DNA from: Magnolia sinica
Taxonomy: Eukaryota > Streptophyta > Magnoliopsida > Magnoliales > Magnoliaceae
NCBI RefSeq assembly: GCF_029962835.1
Contig: NC_080574.1
Location: 21,364,001 to 21,428,000 of the forward strand
DNA: 64,000 bases
Direction: 5' to 3'
Shown here: piece by piece, positions 12,684-24,900 of the stretch
Layout of the letters: each line of letters starts with the position of its first letter
How positions within the stretch are numbered: position 1 is the stretch's first letter
Program-made: the position numbers and the translations under genes
Notes under the pieces: generated by a model
Databases searched by the model: none
Seen by the model: only the letters and a program-made list of their open reading frames with translations
Told to the model about the DNA's origin: nothing

Positions 12684-12970
12684 CGTTTCACTCTTGCCCA
12701 CACGCATTCCACTTATTAGATCCACCAGTATCACGTGACTCCTGCATTCGTTTGTCAGAAGGCAGCGTTTTACTCTGGCTGCACGCGCGTTGCACGTACC
12801 AGATCCACGAGTATAACGTGACTCGCAGATGGTAATAGCAACGCTCCAACGTTCGTTTATCAGAAGTTATCCTTTTCCTTTTTGCTGCACGCGCATTGCA
12901 CGTGCCAGTTCTAGAATATCATGTGACTCGGCAAATGGGGATCGCAATGGTCCAGTGCGCGTGTCAGAAG
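12684..12970. repeat. Three-unit diverged tandem repeat with ACGTG cores
   Basis: Three related units start near 12684, 12766 and 12871. Each has a 'ctgcacgcgcattgcacgt' type block, a 'ccagatccac' type block, a [AT]ATCACGTGACTC variant and a TTCGTTTGTCAGAAGG variant. Unit lengths run from about 82 to 105 bp. The repeated CACGTG/ACGTGAC cores match the G-box/ABRE type of plant promoter element. The block lies about 2.7 kb upstream of the NADK2 start, so any regulatory role is speculative. Confidence 0.6.
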
Positions 12971-13522
12971 GTATTTACTGCGTGGAAAGCGCCAAGCGGT
13001 AGGCAATACGTCCACGTCAGGCAACTGAATCCAGTCCGTCAAAACTGTGGGCGGGACATAAACCGAAAATTACGCCGGTCAACAATCAGACCATGCAATT
13101 GATGGCTATCAAATGGATGGACAAAAAGCAAAAATAGATGGCTCAAATTTGCTGCCATGAATCAGATGGTTAGGATCATCGGATCAGTGCGACTTGCTGC
13201 AATTATCCATCTACACTGGGGCCCACATTTCGACGGTCTCTGTTGCTGTGAAGGTCAACAGTCCCAAATTAGTCCGGTACCAATGCTTCTTACCTTATCT
13301 CGGTGGAACTTATCACGTTTGATCAGGTGGGCCGCATGAGTTCATGATCGCCGGTTGGATAGTCAGAAACCATGAATTGCATGTATTTTAGTTATATATG
13401 CCACGTGTACAAAAGCATGTGACTGCGTATCGTCCATCTCACTGCCAGAGTATCGTGTGCGTCGTCGCACTAAATGAAGACGCGAACATCTGTTGCAGGG
13501 AGCCCGTGCCAGGCGAAAAGCT

Positions 13523-13790
13523 CTGTGGGCCCACCTTGATGTGTGCATGACATCTAGTCTGTACACATGCTTCATTTCACGGGAGAATGCAAGTACAAAA
13601 ATCAAGCCACTGCAAAACTCAAGTGGGGACTAGGACAGCCACATTTGGATCTACCATTTGTGATTTTCCTTCATTCAGGTTAGAATAACCTTATGAACGG
13701 GTTAGATGGCAAATAACCATGCACTACAAAGGTTTTAGCGGTTGGATCTGCCTCAATAGACATTTTTCTCCCGCTATTTCCTGCAGTCTA
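13523..13790. mobile_element. MITE family A, truncated copy
   Basis: Begins with a CTCTGTGGGCCCACCTTGATG core and continues through the 'aaaactcaagtgg' block and a 'ttcattcaggttagaat' block. The opposite terminus is missing. Confidence 0.5.
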
Positions 13791-13894
13791 CTTTAGCTTT
13801 GGTTCGGTTTAAGCTTATGTCCTAATGAGCTAGGTGCGGACTTTAACGAGCGCGACTCGGCTGCGACCCTGAACCAGCAACGTGGTTGGGAAAC

Positions 13895-14350
13895 CTGACT
13901 ATAGGGCCCACCTTGTTGTATGCATTGTATATCTACGCAGTCAATCTATTTTTCCAGTTTATTTTAGGATATGGTCCCAAAAATAAAGCAGATATAAGTT
14001 TCAGATGGACCGCATCACAAGAAACAGTGGTCATTGATCATTAAAACCCTTTCGTGAGCCACTAAAGTTTCTGATCTAAGTTGATATTTGTTTTTACCTT
14101 TCATCTAGGTCTTCTTGACCTTATTAATAGGTTGGATGGTCAAAAAACATTACGATAGACCTTAGGATGTTTTAACGGTGAGTATACAATGACCACTGTT
14201 TCCTATGGTATATTCCACATGAAACTTGTATCTGCTTCGTACCATTCCTTAAAATAACCCGTAAAAACTGATTTATAGGGTGGATCTATAACGCATACAT
14301 CGAGATGGGCCCAACTGTCAGGGTGCAGCCCACATAACTGGTTCCAGGGT
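13895..14350. mobile_element. MITE family A, old full-length copy
   Basis: Both ends are present but diverged: GGGCCCACCTTGTTGTATGC on the left and CGCATACATCGAGATGGGCCC on the right, with the usual internal order (caagaaacagtgg, gatctaagttgatat, ggatggtcaaaaaacatt, ggtgagtatacaatgacc). Confidence 0.6.
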
Positions 14351-14397
14351 CTCACCAAATTGGTGCTCGGACATAATACATCAACGTGGCACAGGTA

Positions 14398-14690
14398 GCT
14401 TAGGTTCCTGGAAAGGGACTGGCTACTCCCCCTGTTAGATGTCCAATAACCATTACAGTAGGCCCTAGGAGGTTTTTAACGGTGGACATTCAATCACTAC
14501 TGTTTTCCCTCAGTGTGGTCTACCTGAGATTTAGTTCTACCTCATTTTTAGAATCAAGCCTTAAAATTATCTTTTAAGATGGATGGACGGCGTGGATAGA
14601 CACATACATCATGGTGGGGTCCACATAGCACCGACCATTAACCACCTGGCTGGTGGGGGCGTCACTAGCCAAACCGCGTCTTAGGTTCCT
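14398..14690. mobile_element. MITE family A, internally deleted copy
   Basis: The left terminus GGACTGGCTACTCCCCCTG runs directly into the second half of the element (ccattacagtaggccctag...), then the right TIR (ACATACATCATGGTGGGGTC, GCACCGACC) and a final CACTAGCC-type end. The 5' half is deleted, which shows where the outer TIR segment lies. Confidence 0.65.
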
Positions 14691-14699
14691 GCTGCTGCC

Positions 14700-15698
14700 C
14701 ACCTAGCGCTTTAGGCCATTTTCATCCGAAAAACGTTTGTAAGGGATCTTTTAGATGCCGTCCAATCCGTTCACAAGGTAATTCTCATCATCAAGATGAA
14801 GAGGATAACCAAGTACCAGTCTGGCACTAGGCATCCACATCCTCCTGTGAAGTGGCCCACTTGAGTATCGGATCCGACTTATTTTCGAAGCTCACATCCA
14901 TGACTGGCACAAATGATGAACGGTGTGGTGCCACGCATACATGACTGTGGGCCCCGCAACTTTGCGTTGCCCGGGTACCAGCCAGCATCTGTTGTAGGGT
15001 ATTCGCGTGTTTCACGCACAGTAAATAAAAGGCGGATAGAACTTTGATACTCCGGCATACTCCAACGGATGATACACAGACACTTAGAAATCAATTAGGA
15101 ATTGCATAAATTAGTCAAATCAAACCGTAATCTGTGTAGATCTATCCTGAACCAAACATTAAGATTTTTCGATCACCTGGATATAGAATTAATGGACATT
15201 TATTGGACAGTTAAAAATGAAAAAAAATAAAATCCAATGGTCCTATTTCCACAAACAAGTGTTCACGAATCAGAGGTTAGGATTATTCAGAAAAATCTGA
15301 TTTTGTATTTGTAACTTGAAGGAGGTAGGATGCAAACTCTATGCGGTTATATCTAAGTTATTATATGCCACGTTTACAATATCTGAGTGCCGGCGTATCA
15401 AGCGTCATAAACAGCCTGAGTATCATATAACTCCTCTAGAAGGCTGGCCTTCAGATCACCCATGGTGGAGAGAGAGGAAGAAAAAGCTGATAGCGAGAGA
15501 AGACATTTTATCCGTTAGGACCGAGAGACGATGGCATCTTGCGTGACTCACCCTCTATCTTTCTTTCCAGCGACAATTCTCCACCATCGAATTCGTGGCT
15601 ACAAACGATGGTGGCCCACCTCTGACCTCCCTCATCCTCCCAAATCTTCCGTTATCCACTTCCCTTCTTTCTCTAACTGATATAGAAGCAAAGGCACG
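14700..15698 (+). promoter_or_regulatory. Upstream region and 5' leader of NADK2
   Basis: No other gene is seen between the MITE and the NADK2 start. The last 140 bases are C/T-rich (tttctttccag, cctccctcatcctcc, cacttcccttctttctct), as is common in plant 5' leaders. I cannot place a convincing TATA box or transcription start. 'tgatatagaa' lies close to the ATG but would leave almost no leader. Confidence 0.4.
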
Positions 15699-15956
15699 AT
15701 GGCAGTGGTGGCATGTCCATGTCGCCTTTGCTTATCATCATCTCATCACCATCACATGAACCCGTTCGCCGTCCCTCTCGGCCATGCCCTGGCCCCTCTC
15801 CATCTCTCCCCCTTCCCCAGGGAGACTACCAATCTCTTCGGTGCTCCCGCGCACCACCGGAAGGAGAGTGCCGCTGCCGCACTCAGGTTCGTTGCCGCCG
15901 CCGCCGCGACCCGGCTGTCCACCTTCTTCTCCTCCAAGATTGGCCTCGACACCCAG
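15699..15956 (+). CDS. NADK2: NADK2 exon 1: start and transit peptide
   Basis: Eighty-six codons ending in GLDTQ before CAG|GTTTGC, phase 0. The first ATG after a pyrimidine-rich leader gives [15 protein letters not shown], rich in Ser, His, Ala and Arg and poor in acidic residues, as expected of a chloroplast transit peptide. A second in-frame Met at residue 20 is possible but less likely as the main start. Confidence 0.9.
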
Positions 15957-18900
15957 GTTTGCTTGTTTGCCACTTCGTCTTGCATTTGATTTCAATGATT
16001 CTTGTTGAATTCCGGCGTAATTCAATCTCTTAGTATCTGAGAGTCGAGGTTGGGAATTTTAACCGTTCTGTTCGTAGAAATGCAGATGAGAGGAATTACA
16101 GTGCCGTGATGTATCGGAACATGAATGGGATCCGAAGATTGGGCCACTTTATACGATTTTACCCATACTAGATGGGGGATGAGCTGAAACTCTTATGTGC
16201 TGTAACGTCCCAGACATATAATCTTGGTTAGGAACATTTGATCCAGGAGATTTTTGTTGAATCCATATCGACATTAGGACCCATCAGATCAACAGCCTGG
16301 ATTACTGAACCATGGGCTCTGTTTGTGCAGACTCGTGCGTTAGGATCCTGTTCTCGTTCTGATGCATTGGGACTCTATAATTCCTCTATAAATATTACGC
16401 ATATGCAGAAACAGAAACTAGATTGCAAGATGCGGATGTTGTATGTTGTACAAGTATGGGCCCCTGTGGTGCTCAACTGCTCATTGGCATTGAGCATGTG
16501 TTCATTACACTAGATTGGGAAGCATGGAATTCGATGACTTCACACTTGTGCCTTGGGAAACATGGATCGATATTACCTAAATTGCCAACCCACCTTGCAT
16601 TTCCCATTTCGAATCCCGCAATCTGGATCATGGGTCATTTGCTATCCAGATCACTGTTTTTACCATTTCAAAATATAATTCTATACTCTTAGTGTGCATT
16701 AACTTATAATTTCAATCCATATTCAGAACATGGAGATTCATATTTTGATATATGTAACAACGTACTTACGCATAATATTATGCATGTGGGACCCATAATA
16801 ATATTTATAATCTCATATATAAATTACAATATCTATTCGTGTATAAAACCATACTGTATGCACCTAGTGTATGTACTGGAGTGACCCACGCGATCCTACT
16901 CTAATGTACCACATGTTGGTGGAAGTAACGTACCAAGTACCAGCAAACAACGATCCAGTTGATCTTGACTTGGATATTGTACAACGGTGTTGTCCATGTA
17001 TTCTTCCATGCTCTTACTGTTATCATTGGATTCTCCATATTTTCACATTCACATCAATGTTTAAATATCGACGATAACGGCCGACATATCCCATGATATA
17101 TCTTGTGTCCCACTTGTGCGATACGAAATACATAGATAGTGCCGGTACATCCCATATGTTCGATCCGGTGAACATTTTCAATATTTGATCTGTTTTTTTG
17201 GTTGAAATTATTTTAAATCACAGTTTTTTTTTTTTGAAAGATAACTTGTATTAAAAGGAGGAAAAAAGAAAAAAAGAAGAAGAAAAGGCCTGCTGAGATA
17301 GTAGAACCAGTTAAGCCTTTAGAAAGGCGAGATCTACATTGAACCCATCCATATGGGATGCCCATTCAGCAATCAAACATTTCACAAAAGGAATAAATCA
17401 CTGTTAAATAGTTACAAATCCATTGGTTCTTCATGTTTTGCATGAAAAATCATGGAGTTGGAGTTTTGATTTCGATATCCATTGGTTCTTCATGTTCTCC
17501 ATTTTTTTTTTTTTCAAAATTTTCCTCCAACCAACTTCAATTGAGACTAATTTCGAAGTATTATATTTTACCCAACGAGGTTTGGGCAAATGGTCTTCAC
17601 CATAGGTTTGCTCCCTATAGGTGAGGGTTCGATTCCCCTCCTTGGCTTTACCCGATGCACGTGGTTGTGGGTGACTGCGTGTATCCGCAGGGATTAGTCT
17701 CACTTCAAAAAAAGAGGTGGGGACACCCTATCTTAAAAAAAAAAAAAATAATAATAAAATAAAAAAAATCACATACACTCTAATTTCGAAATTTGAGTGT
17801 AGGTGGGTCCGATTTGGAAAAAATTGGGGAAATTTTAAAATTTCCCCAATTTGTTCCAAATTGCTTACAATGTTGCACTCCAAACATGAAATTATGCATG
17901 CATGAGAGCTGATCTATTGATTTGTTAAGTCCTTGTCAATTTTCGAAAAAAAATTATTTTTTAATTTAAAACAATTAAAATAATACTCCTTTTTTTTTTT
18001 TTTGAAATTTCCCTTCAACTAGCTGTCAATTGAGGCTAATTTCGAAGTATGTAGGAGTGGTTGATGAAATGATCATCACATACACTCTAAATGTTATGCA
18101 TTTAATTTGAATATAGTTGCATTAGTTCAGCCAAACAATGCATAGCTTAGGAATCTAAACAAAGGAAACCTATGATGTGCACTTTTTTTTGAGATGTTAT
18201 GATTTAGTGTGTTAAAGTCTTTTTTAATAATTGCTGAAGTTTCATTGAAAAATTCAGTCATTTTCCCAATGCTTCCCCGTGTTTCCCAAAAAGTGTGATA
18301 AATTACCCGATACAAACGATATGTCCCTTGCAATAACTAATACGTATATGTATCCCAAGGATGTGATATGTAACACGATACCGATATTTTGAACACTGAT
18401 TCCCATATCAATCGTAGCTATATTCCTTGTAAGAATGCCTAATCATCAAATGGGTTAATGGAAGTTCCATATGAAGTCTGAAATGTGCCCATTTGTAGGT
18501 TTCTTACTTCTTTTTTTCAGAAAATCTATGGTGGCATCCTTTGTAGAATTATTTGGACCTATGGCCCTGGCATTTTAGCTTGCTTTTCTGGCAGCTATGG
18601 GCTTATTTCTTTTGCTCCTGTAGCTTCCACATTCTTGACCTGAGCGGACTTCTTTAACTTGTTTTCCACATGGCTTATTTTTTAATGCTTGAAATTTGTT
18701 TTCTACATTTTCTTTTGGTACAATACATTATTTTTTGGTCACATGGACTCGAATATGTAGGTGATCCTCTGTTTTTACGAACAGAATATTATATATTTTC
18801 TCTCTTGAATACAGATATTTTAAGGGAATTTTCATTTTATGGACTAACTTGTGCTCTTGCTTGGATTTGCAGACCTTTCATACACAGGATTTATCTCAGT

Positions 18901-21900
18901 TGCCTTGGGTTGGTCCCATTCCTGGGGACCTCGCTGAAGTGGAGGCCTATTGTAGAATTTTTAGAGCTGCAGAACAACTTCATGTGGCTGTAATGGAGAC
19001 ATTATGCAATCCACTGACCGGAGAATGTACCATTTCTTATGAAATTCCATCTGAGGATATGCTCGTGTTGGAGGAGAAAGTGGTAGCTGTGCTTGGCTGC
19101 ATGGTCGCTCTACTTAACAGAGAAAGGGAGGATGTTCTTGCTGGTAGATCTTCTCTAATGAATTCATTCCAGATCTCAGATGTGAATATTCTTGATGGTA
19201 AGCTTCCGCCACTTGCCATTTTCAGGGGAGAGATGAAAAGGTGCTGTGAGAGTTTGTTTGTTGCACTTGAGAAATATTTGACACCCTTCGATGACCGAAG
19301 CACTAATATATGGAGAAAATTGCAGAGGCTAAGGAATGTTTGCTATGACGCTGGCTTCCCATGTGGACCAGATGACCCCTGTCAAATGGTATTTGCAAAC
19401 TGGACTTCTGTATGTTTAACGCCAACGAAAGAAGACATAGGATCCAATGATTGTGAAATAGCTTTTTGGACTGGCGGGCAGGTGACGGATGAAGGTTTGA
19501 AGTGGCTAATGGAGAAGGGGTATAAAACAATTGTAGATCTTAGAGCAGAGGCTGTCAAGGATGAATACTATCAAGCGGCTGTTGAACGTGCTGTTGCATG
19601 TGGAGAAATTGACTTGGTGAAATTGCCAGTTGAAGTTGGAACTGCACCTTCAATGGAGCAGGTTGAGGCGTTTGCAGCAATGGTATCGGATATCAGTAAA
19701 AGACCACTTTATCTCCATAGCCAGGAAGGAGTTCGCAGAACCTCTGCAATGGTCTCAAGATGGAGGCAGTATTCGGCACGCTATTTATCTGTCATTCCAA
19801 CTCAACCAGGCAATCTCAATGAAGTGCCATCTAAAAATATGAAGGAAAATGGGAATGGAAATTTAGGTGCCCAAAACCTCATCCCTCAGGAAGGTTCACT
19901 TTTAAAGGATGCTAATGGTTCGCTGCCAAAGGAGTTGGATAGTGTGCATAGTTCCAGCAGAGTATTTCACAAGCAAGGCTATCAAATACTTGAGAAAGAG
20001 CATCATAGTGGAAATGGGGCCCCTGACGCTGTTGCTTGTCAATATAGCGGATCAATACATGGAGCTGATGGGGTTGAGGTAGGAGCTCTTATGAACTTTT
20101 CTAGGGAGATCGACCCACTCAAGTCTCAGGTTCCTACCTGTGATGTTTTCTCCAAAAGAGAAATGTCTGGTTTCTTCAGAAATAGAAAGATCTCGCCCGT
20201 CACATTTTTCAATTGTCAACGAAAAAGATATGAGTCATTGCTTGTTCCAAGAGAGAGACGGGCAATACTAGTTCAGGACAGACAAATCATTGTCGATGCC
20301 CGTGCATCAGGGGAAGTGCAATCAAGAAGTTCAAATGGGGCAGTTGGTGAGAAGGGCTTATTTTCCAGGCCACACAATTCCAGTTCTACCAATGGGAAAT
20401 ATCTCACTGATGATACTCCTGCTTCTGTTGGTTTAGCTGTAAATGGTTTTGGTGAAGGGGAAAGCTCCATGGACAGAAAACCCAAGATCTCTACCCATGG
20501 GGGCGATAATTTGACAAAGAAGATTGTATCTACCAGTGTGGAAGTAGACAAAAAGAACACAGCTAAAGTCTCTTTACCTTCAGTTGATGTTGGTTTGGAG
20601 ATTGACGGTGGGGACATGTGTACTTCTGCAACAGGTGTTGTAAGAGTGCAGTCCAGGAAAAAAGCAGAGATGTTCTTAGTTCGCACAGATGGGTTTTCTT
20701 GTACCCGGGAGAAGGTGACGGAATCCTCCTTGGCTTTCACCCATCCTAGCACCCAGCAGCAGATGCTTATGTGGAAATCAACACCAAAGACCGTATTATT
20801 GTTGAAGAAGTTGGGACAAGAGCTCATGGAACAAGCTAAAGAGGTATGATATTATGTCATTTTATTCATGTGGAGAATTGCCAATCAATAGAAAATTTTC
20901 ATGTGGAAAATTTTAGCTAAGTTCTGATGCTCAAAAAGAAGAAGAAGAAGAAAAAGGAGGAGAAGAAAATCTTAGCCACGTTCTACTGACGATGCAGTCT
21001 GTGAGTGTTTTGTGAGTATGGGTAATGACATGAATTACATTGTTTGGAGAAATGGTGAAGGGAAAAACATCTAAAACTTTCAACAGGAAAGGAAAATGAA
21101 AAAAAGCTAGCTGAACTATAGGTACTATGTGGGATTTTTAGGTTGTGGCTTATGCAATGCCAGTATTTGATACAGTACCAGTTTGGTTTAGTAGTTGAGT
21201 ACTATGAAGATCGTTTATAATTATCAAGTGATCCAATCAAGTATAATGTATACATGAAAAATTCTACTAGGAAACACACTTTAGAGAATTTAATTAAGTG
21301 TCATCTACACCACACGTGGAAAAACATTATGGCGATCAATACTGCTGGTCTAGTGGGCCACCATGTGGTTCATGTTCTTGAGATTGACAGTGAACATGTT
21401 CCAACAATGTGCACACTGCAATCATGCTTTTTGATACATTGGCCTGATTTGTTTCTCAAAAGTAAACTTGAAAATTAAACAGCATTCAAAATTTACATAT
21501 GCACGTCTCCGGGCTCTTTTCATTATTATTTTTTTCTTTTTTTTTGAGGTCATATGCAATTACTAGTTAGGTCCACAATCACATTATCTAGCACATGCAG
21601 ACTGGGTACTGATGTCTTCTGCATACTGTCTCTGCAATATGTACTATTTTTCCACTTCAGTGGTTTCAGCTGTCTTCTGTATCTGTAGGTTGCTTCTTTC
21701 TTGTATTATCAAGAGAAAATGAATGTTCTTGTAGAACCTGATGTGCATGATATATTTGCGAGAATCCCCGGATTTGGTTTCGTCCAAACCTTTTATAATC
21801 AAGATACCAGGTAATGAAAGTTACAGATCTAAATAACAACACTGAAATAATTTTTTATATCATGCCTGCTATCGGGGTCACTACTAATGATTGTTGAACA

Positions 21901-24900
21901 TCTTGAATCCAGTGACCTTCATGAGAGAGTGGATTTTGTGGCATGTTTGGGAGGAGACGGAGTCATACTGCATGCATCAAATTTATTCAGGGGTGCAGTT
22001 CCTCCGGTGGTCTCGTTTAATCTTGGGTCTCTTGGATTTCTGACTTCACATACTGTATGTTCCTTTATTCATCTGTTAAAGAAAATCCAAATATGTCCTT
22101 TCCTTCTGACAAGTTTTTTTCTTTTTTCCCCTGACATGAGCTTTTCATGCCACAGTTTGAAGAATTTAGGAAGGATTTAGGGGCAGTCATACATGGAAAC
22201 AATACAGTGGATGGAGTATACATAACTCTGAGAATGCGCCTCCGGTGTGAAATCTTCCGAAATGGGAAAGCAGTACCTGGGAAAGTATTTGATGTCTTGA
22301 ATGAGGTTGTCGTGGATCGTGGTTCTAACCCTTACCTGTCAAAAATTGAATGTTATGAACACAACCGCCTTATAACCAAAGTAAGATCAACAGACTGATT
22401 GGATCAGTTCATTGGGAGATAATACTCTCAGTCTGCTCCTTTATATATATATAAATGAAGGCATGTTTTCTGTTAAGCTGGTGTGAAGGTCTGTTCTTGT
22501 TGTTTCAATCAATGTTTTTAGCAAACAATCTCTCTCTCAAAAAAAGAAAAATGAAAAAGTCTTTAGCAAACAACATTATCAAGTATTAGAACCACACATG
22601 CTAATTTTCTATACTAACAACTTTTTCCCTTACTCCATTAAATGATACCTTCCGCTTTTGATTAACTTCAATGTATTTTTTAGGTGCAAGGTGATGGGGT
22701 AATAGTAGCCACGCCTACAGGGAGCACGGCTTACTCTACGGCCGCTGGAGGTTCCATGGTAAGCCAGTTTGATCCTTGCATTATCAGTGCAACTTTTCCT
22801 TCATACTTTTTAAATTAGCCAATAAAAAATGAGAGGCACTCTCCAATGGTACCAGTACCTTACGGTGGTACTAGGCTGATGTGGATGTATGAAGGGCGTC
22901 CAACCTATCCATTAGACAAGTCACATCATATTAACCCTAGGCAATGTTTTCCGTATCGTTATTGCGTAATGTATCACACCTGTGGATATGGAATCATGGA
23001 TACATATCAGTTATTGCATGGGATACATCCGTTGTTTCGCATAATGTATCGCTATTGTTGAGAAACATGGGGAACATTGGGAAATTGGTCAAATTTTTTT
23101 AATAAACCTTTTGGTCTTGTTAAAAAAGACATCAATACACATTTAGAGATCAAAACATTGTAAAAAACAAGTGCACATAATAAGTTCCCCTTGCATGGAG
23201 TCCTAATCTATGCGTTGTCTGACTGAACTGATCCAAGTGTATTCAAAGTCTATTCATATAATTTATAAATGTAAGAAAACATGTATGGAAATATAAGCAA
23301 TAAATTCAAAAGCAAAAGAAGTAGAAAACTAGAAATATACCTGTAAATAATGTGTAGTTGTGGCTCAAACCTACATAGAGCTGCACGGTGGCTTAAAATC
23401 ATCAACTCTATCTCGACAGGGCTAGGCATAGTACAGTGATGTAGATCGGGTCGCAGACACTTTCATGTCTAAGATGGATCAGAGAAGGCATGATCGGAGG
23501 CAAAAATTATCAAGACCGTCAGAACCTTAAAACAGGCATATCTCGCAAACCGGAATGGGTTACTCGACATACCATATATGATTTTGGGGTAAGACGAGCT
23601 ACTTTAGCCAACCAACCCAGACATGCCTGGTTGTCTACGCCGAATTTGCGAGATTCCATCAGATCAACGATCGAAAATCAATTTTATTTCCGTTTTTACT
23701 ATTTATAGTAAGTTTTAGTTTGATTTTAACTCTTCATTCGTTGGGCTTTAGGAGTTGTGTCCAACATGAAAAGTGTTTAGAAAAATTAGGAGAATAGCGT
23801 GGTAAAGCCACATATGACCCTTACTATAAATAATAAATTTACTATTTATAGTAAGTTACGAATTTTAGGGAGTTTTAGTTGTAGTTTAATTCCGAAACTT
23901 CTTCAAAGCTTGGTATCCTTATTTAAAGGGTTGTAAATTCGTTTTTATTATCAATCAATCAATTTACGAATTTTCATGAATACTAGTTCTATTTTCTTGC
24001 TTTTTCCTCGTGGATTCGAGAAGTCTCTGTGAGGAGTCCAGAGAAGCTTCATGGATTCAAAGTAGTTACTCTTGAGGAAGACGGTGGTCGACGTTATCAC
24101 GTTCATCCCTGTGTCATACTGCTGCTCCACAAACCAATAATATTATGCCCAGGTCATAGTAGAATAATACCAATGAAGATACTTTCTAATATAACACTGG
24201 TTCTCATCTTCTCCATTTTGAGAAAATTTTGGGAAATTTCAAAATTTCCCCTTCCCAATTTTCGGCAAATTGATCCATCTTCCCCCAAATCCCAAAATTA
24301 GAGTGTATGTTATGATGATGGTTTTATTAAACAGTCCTGAATACTTCGAAATACGGGTCAATTGACCGCTGATCGAAATGGAATTTTGGAGATTTTTTTT
24401 AAACATTTTAATTAATTTTTATTTTTATTTTTTGAAAATCCCCAAATTACCAAGAATCACTAGATCAAGTTAAATACATGTTTGAGTTTGTATTTGGACA
24501 TAAATATTGTAGTCGATTTGCAATAAATAGGAAATTTTCAATTTTTTTCCAATTTTTCGCAACTCATCCTCTCCCTTAAATTTCAAAATCGAAGCTCTAA
24601 ATACATGATTTTTCATGCAAAACATGAAGAACCATGGATTTGTAACCATTTGACACTGATTTAACGTGATTTACAGAAAAATAGATAAAAAAAAGAAGCT
24701 CACCAAATCGAATAGGTGAGATATATTGACAGTACCTATGCGCTTTGTATCACACAGGTGGAATATAATATATATCATGGGATATATCGGCCGATATTGT
24801 CGATACTGAAAACATTACCCCTAGGTGTAAAAAAAAGCCTGATTTGGTACTCAGGTGGGCCACAACACAGAAGAATGTGAGAGAGAACACCCACCCTTGA

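Larger units (their letters stand above)
15957..18872 (+). other. NADK2 intron 1 (2.9 kb) with repeats and a SINE
   Basis: GT-AG intron. It holds dispersed repeat R1 (about 16.7-16.97 kb), R2 (about 17.06-17.9 kb) with a SINE inside, a second R2 piece (17.98-18.12 kb) and R3 (18.12-18.41 kb). The 750 bp before R1 show no recognisable element. Confidence 0.8.

Noticed and set aside
17600-17660. A real tRNA gene around the GGTTCGATTCC motif
   Set aside because: Only the B-box region is tRNA-like; there is no cloverleaf, and the 3' body with A-tail marks a SINE.
20273-20827. A 184-codon open frame on the minus strand
   Set aside because: It is the antisense shadow of NADK2 exon 2.
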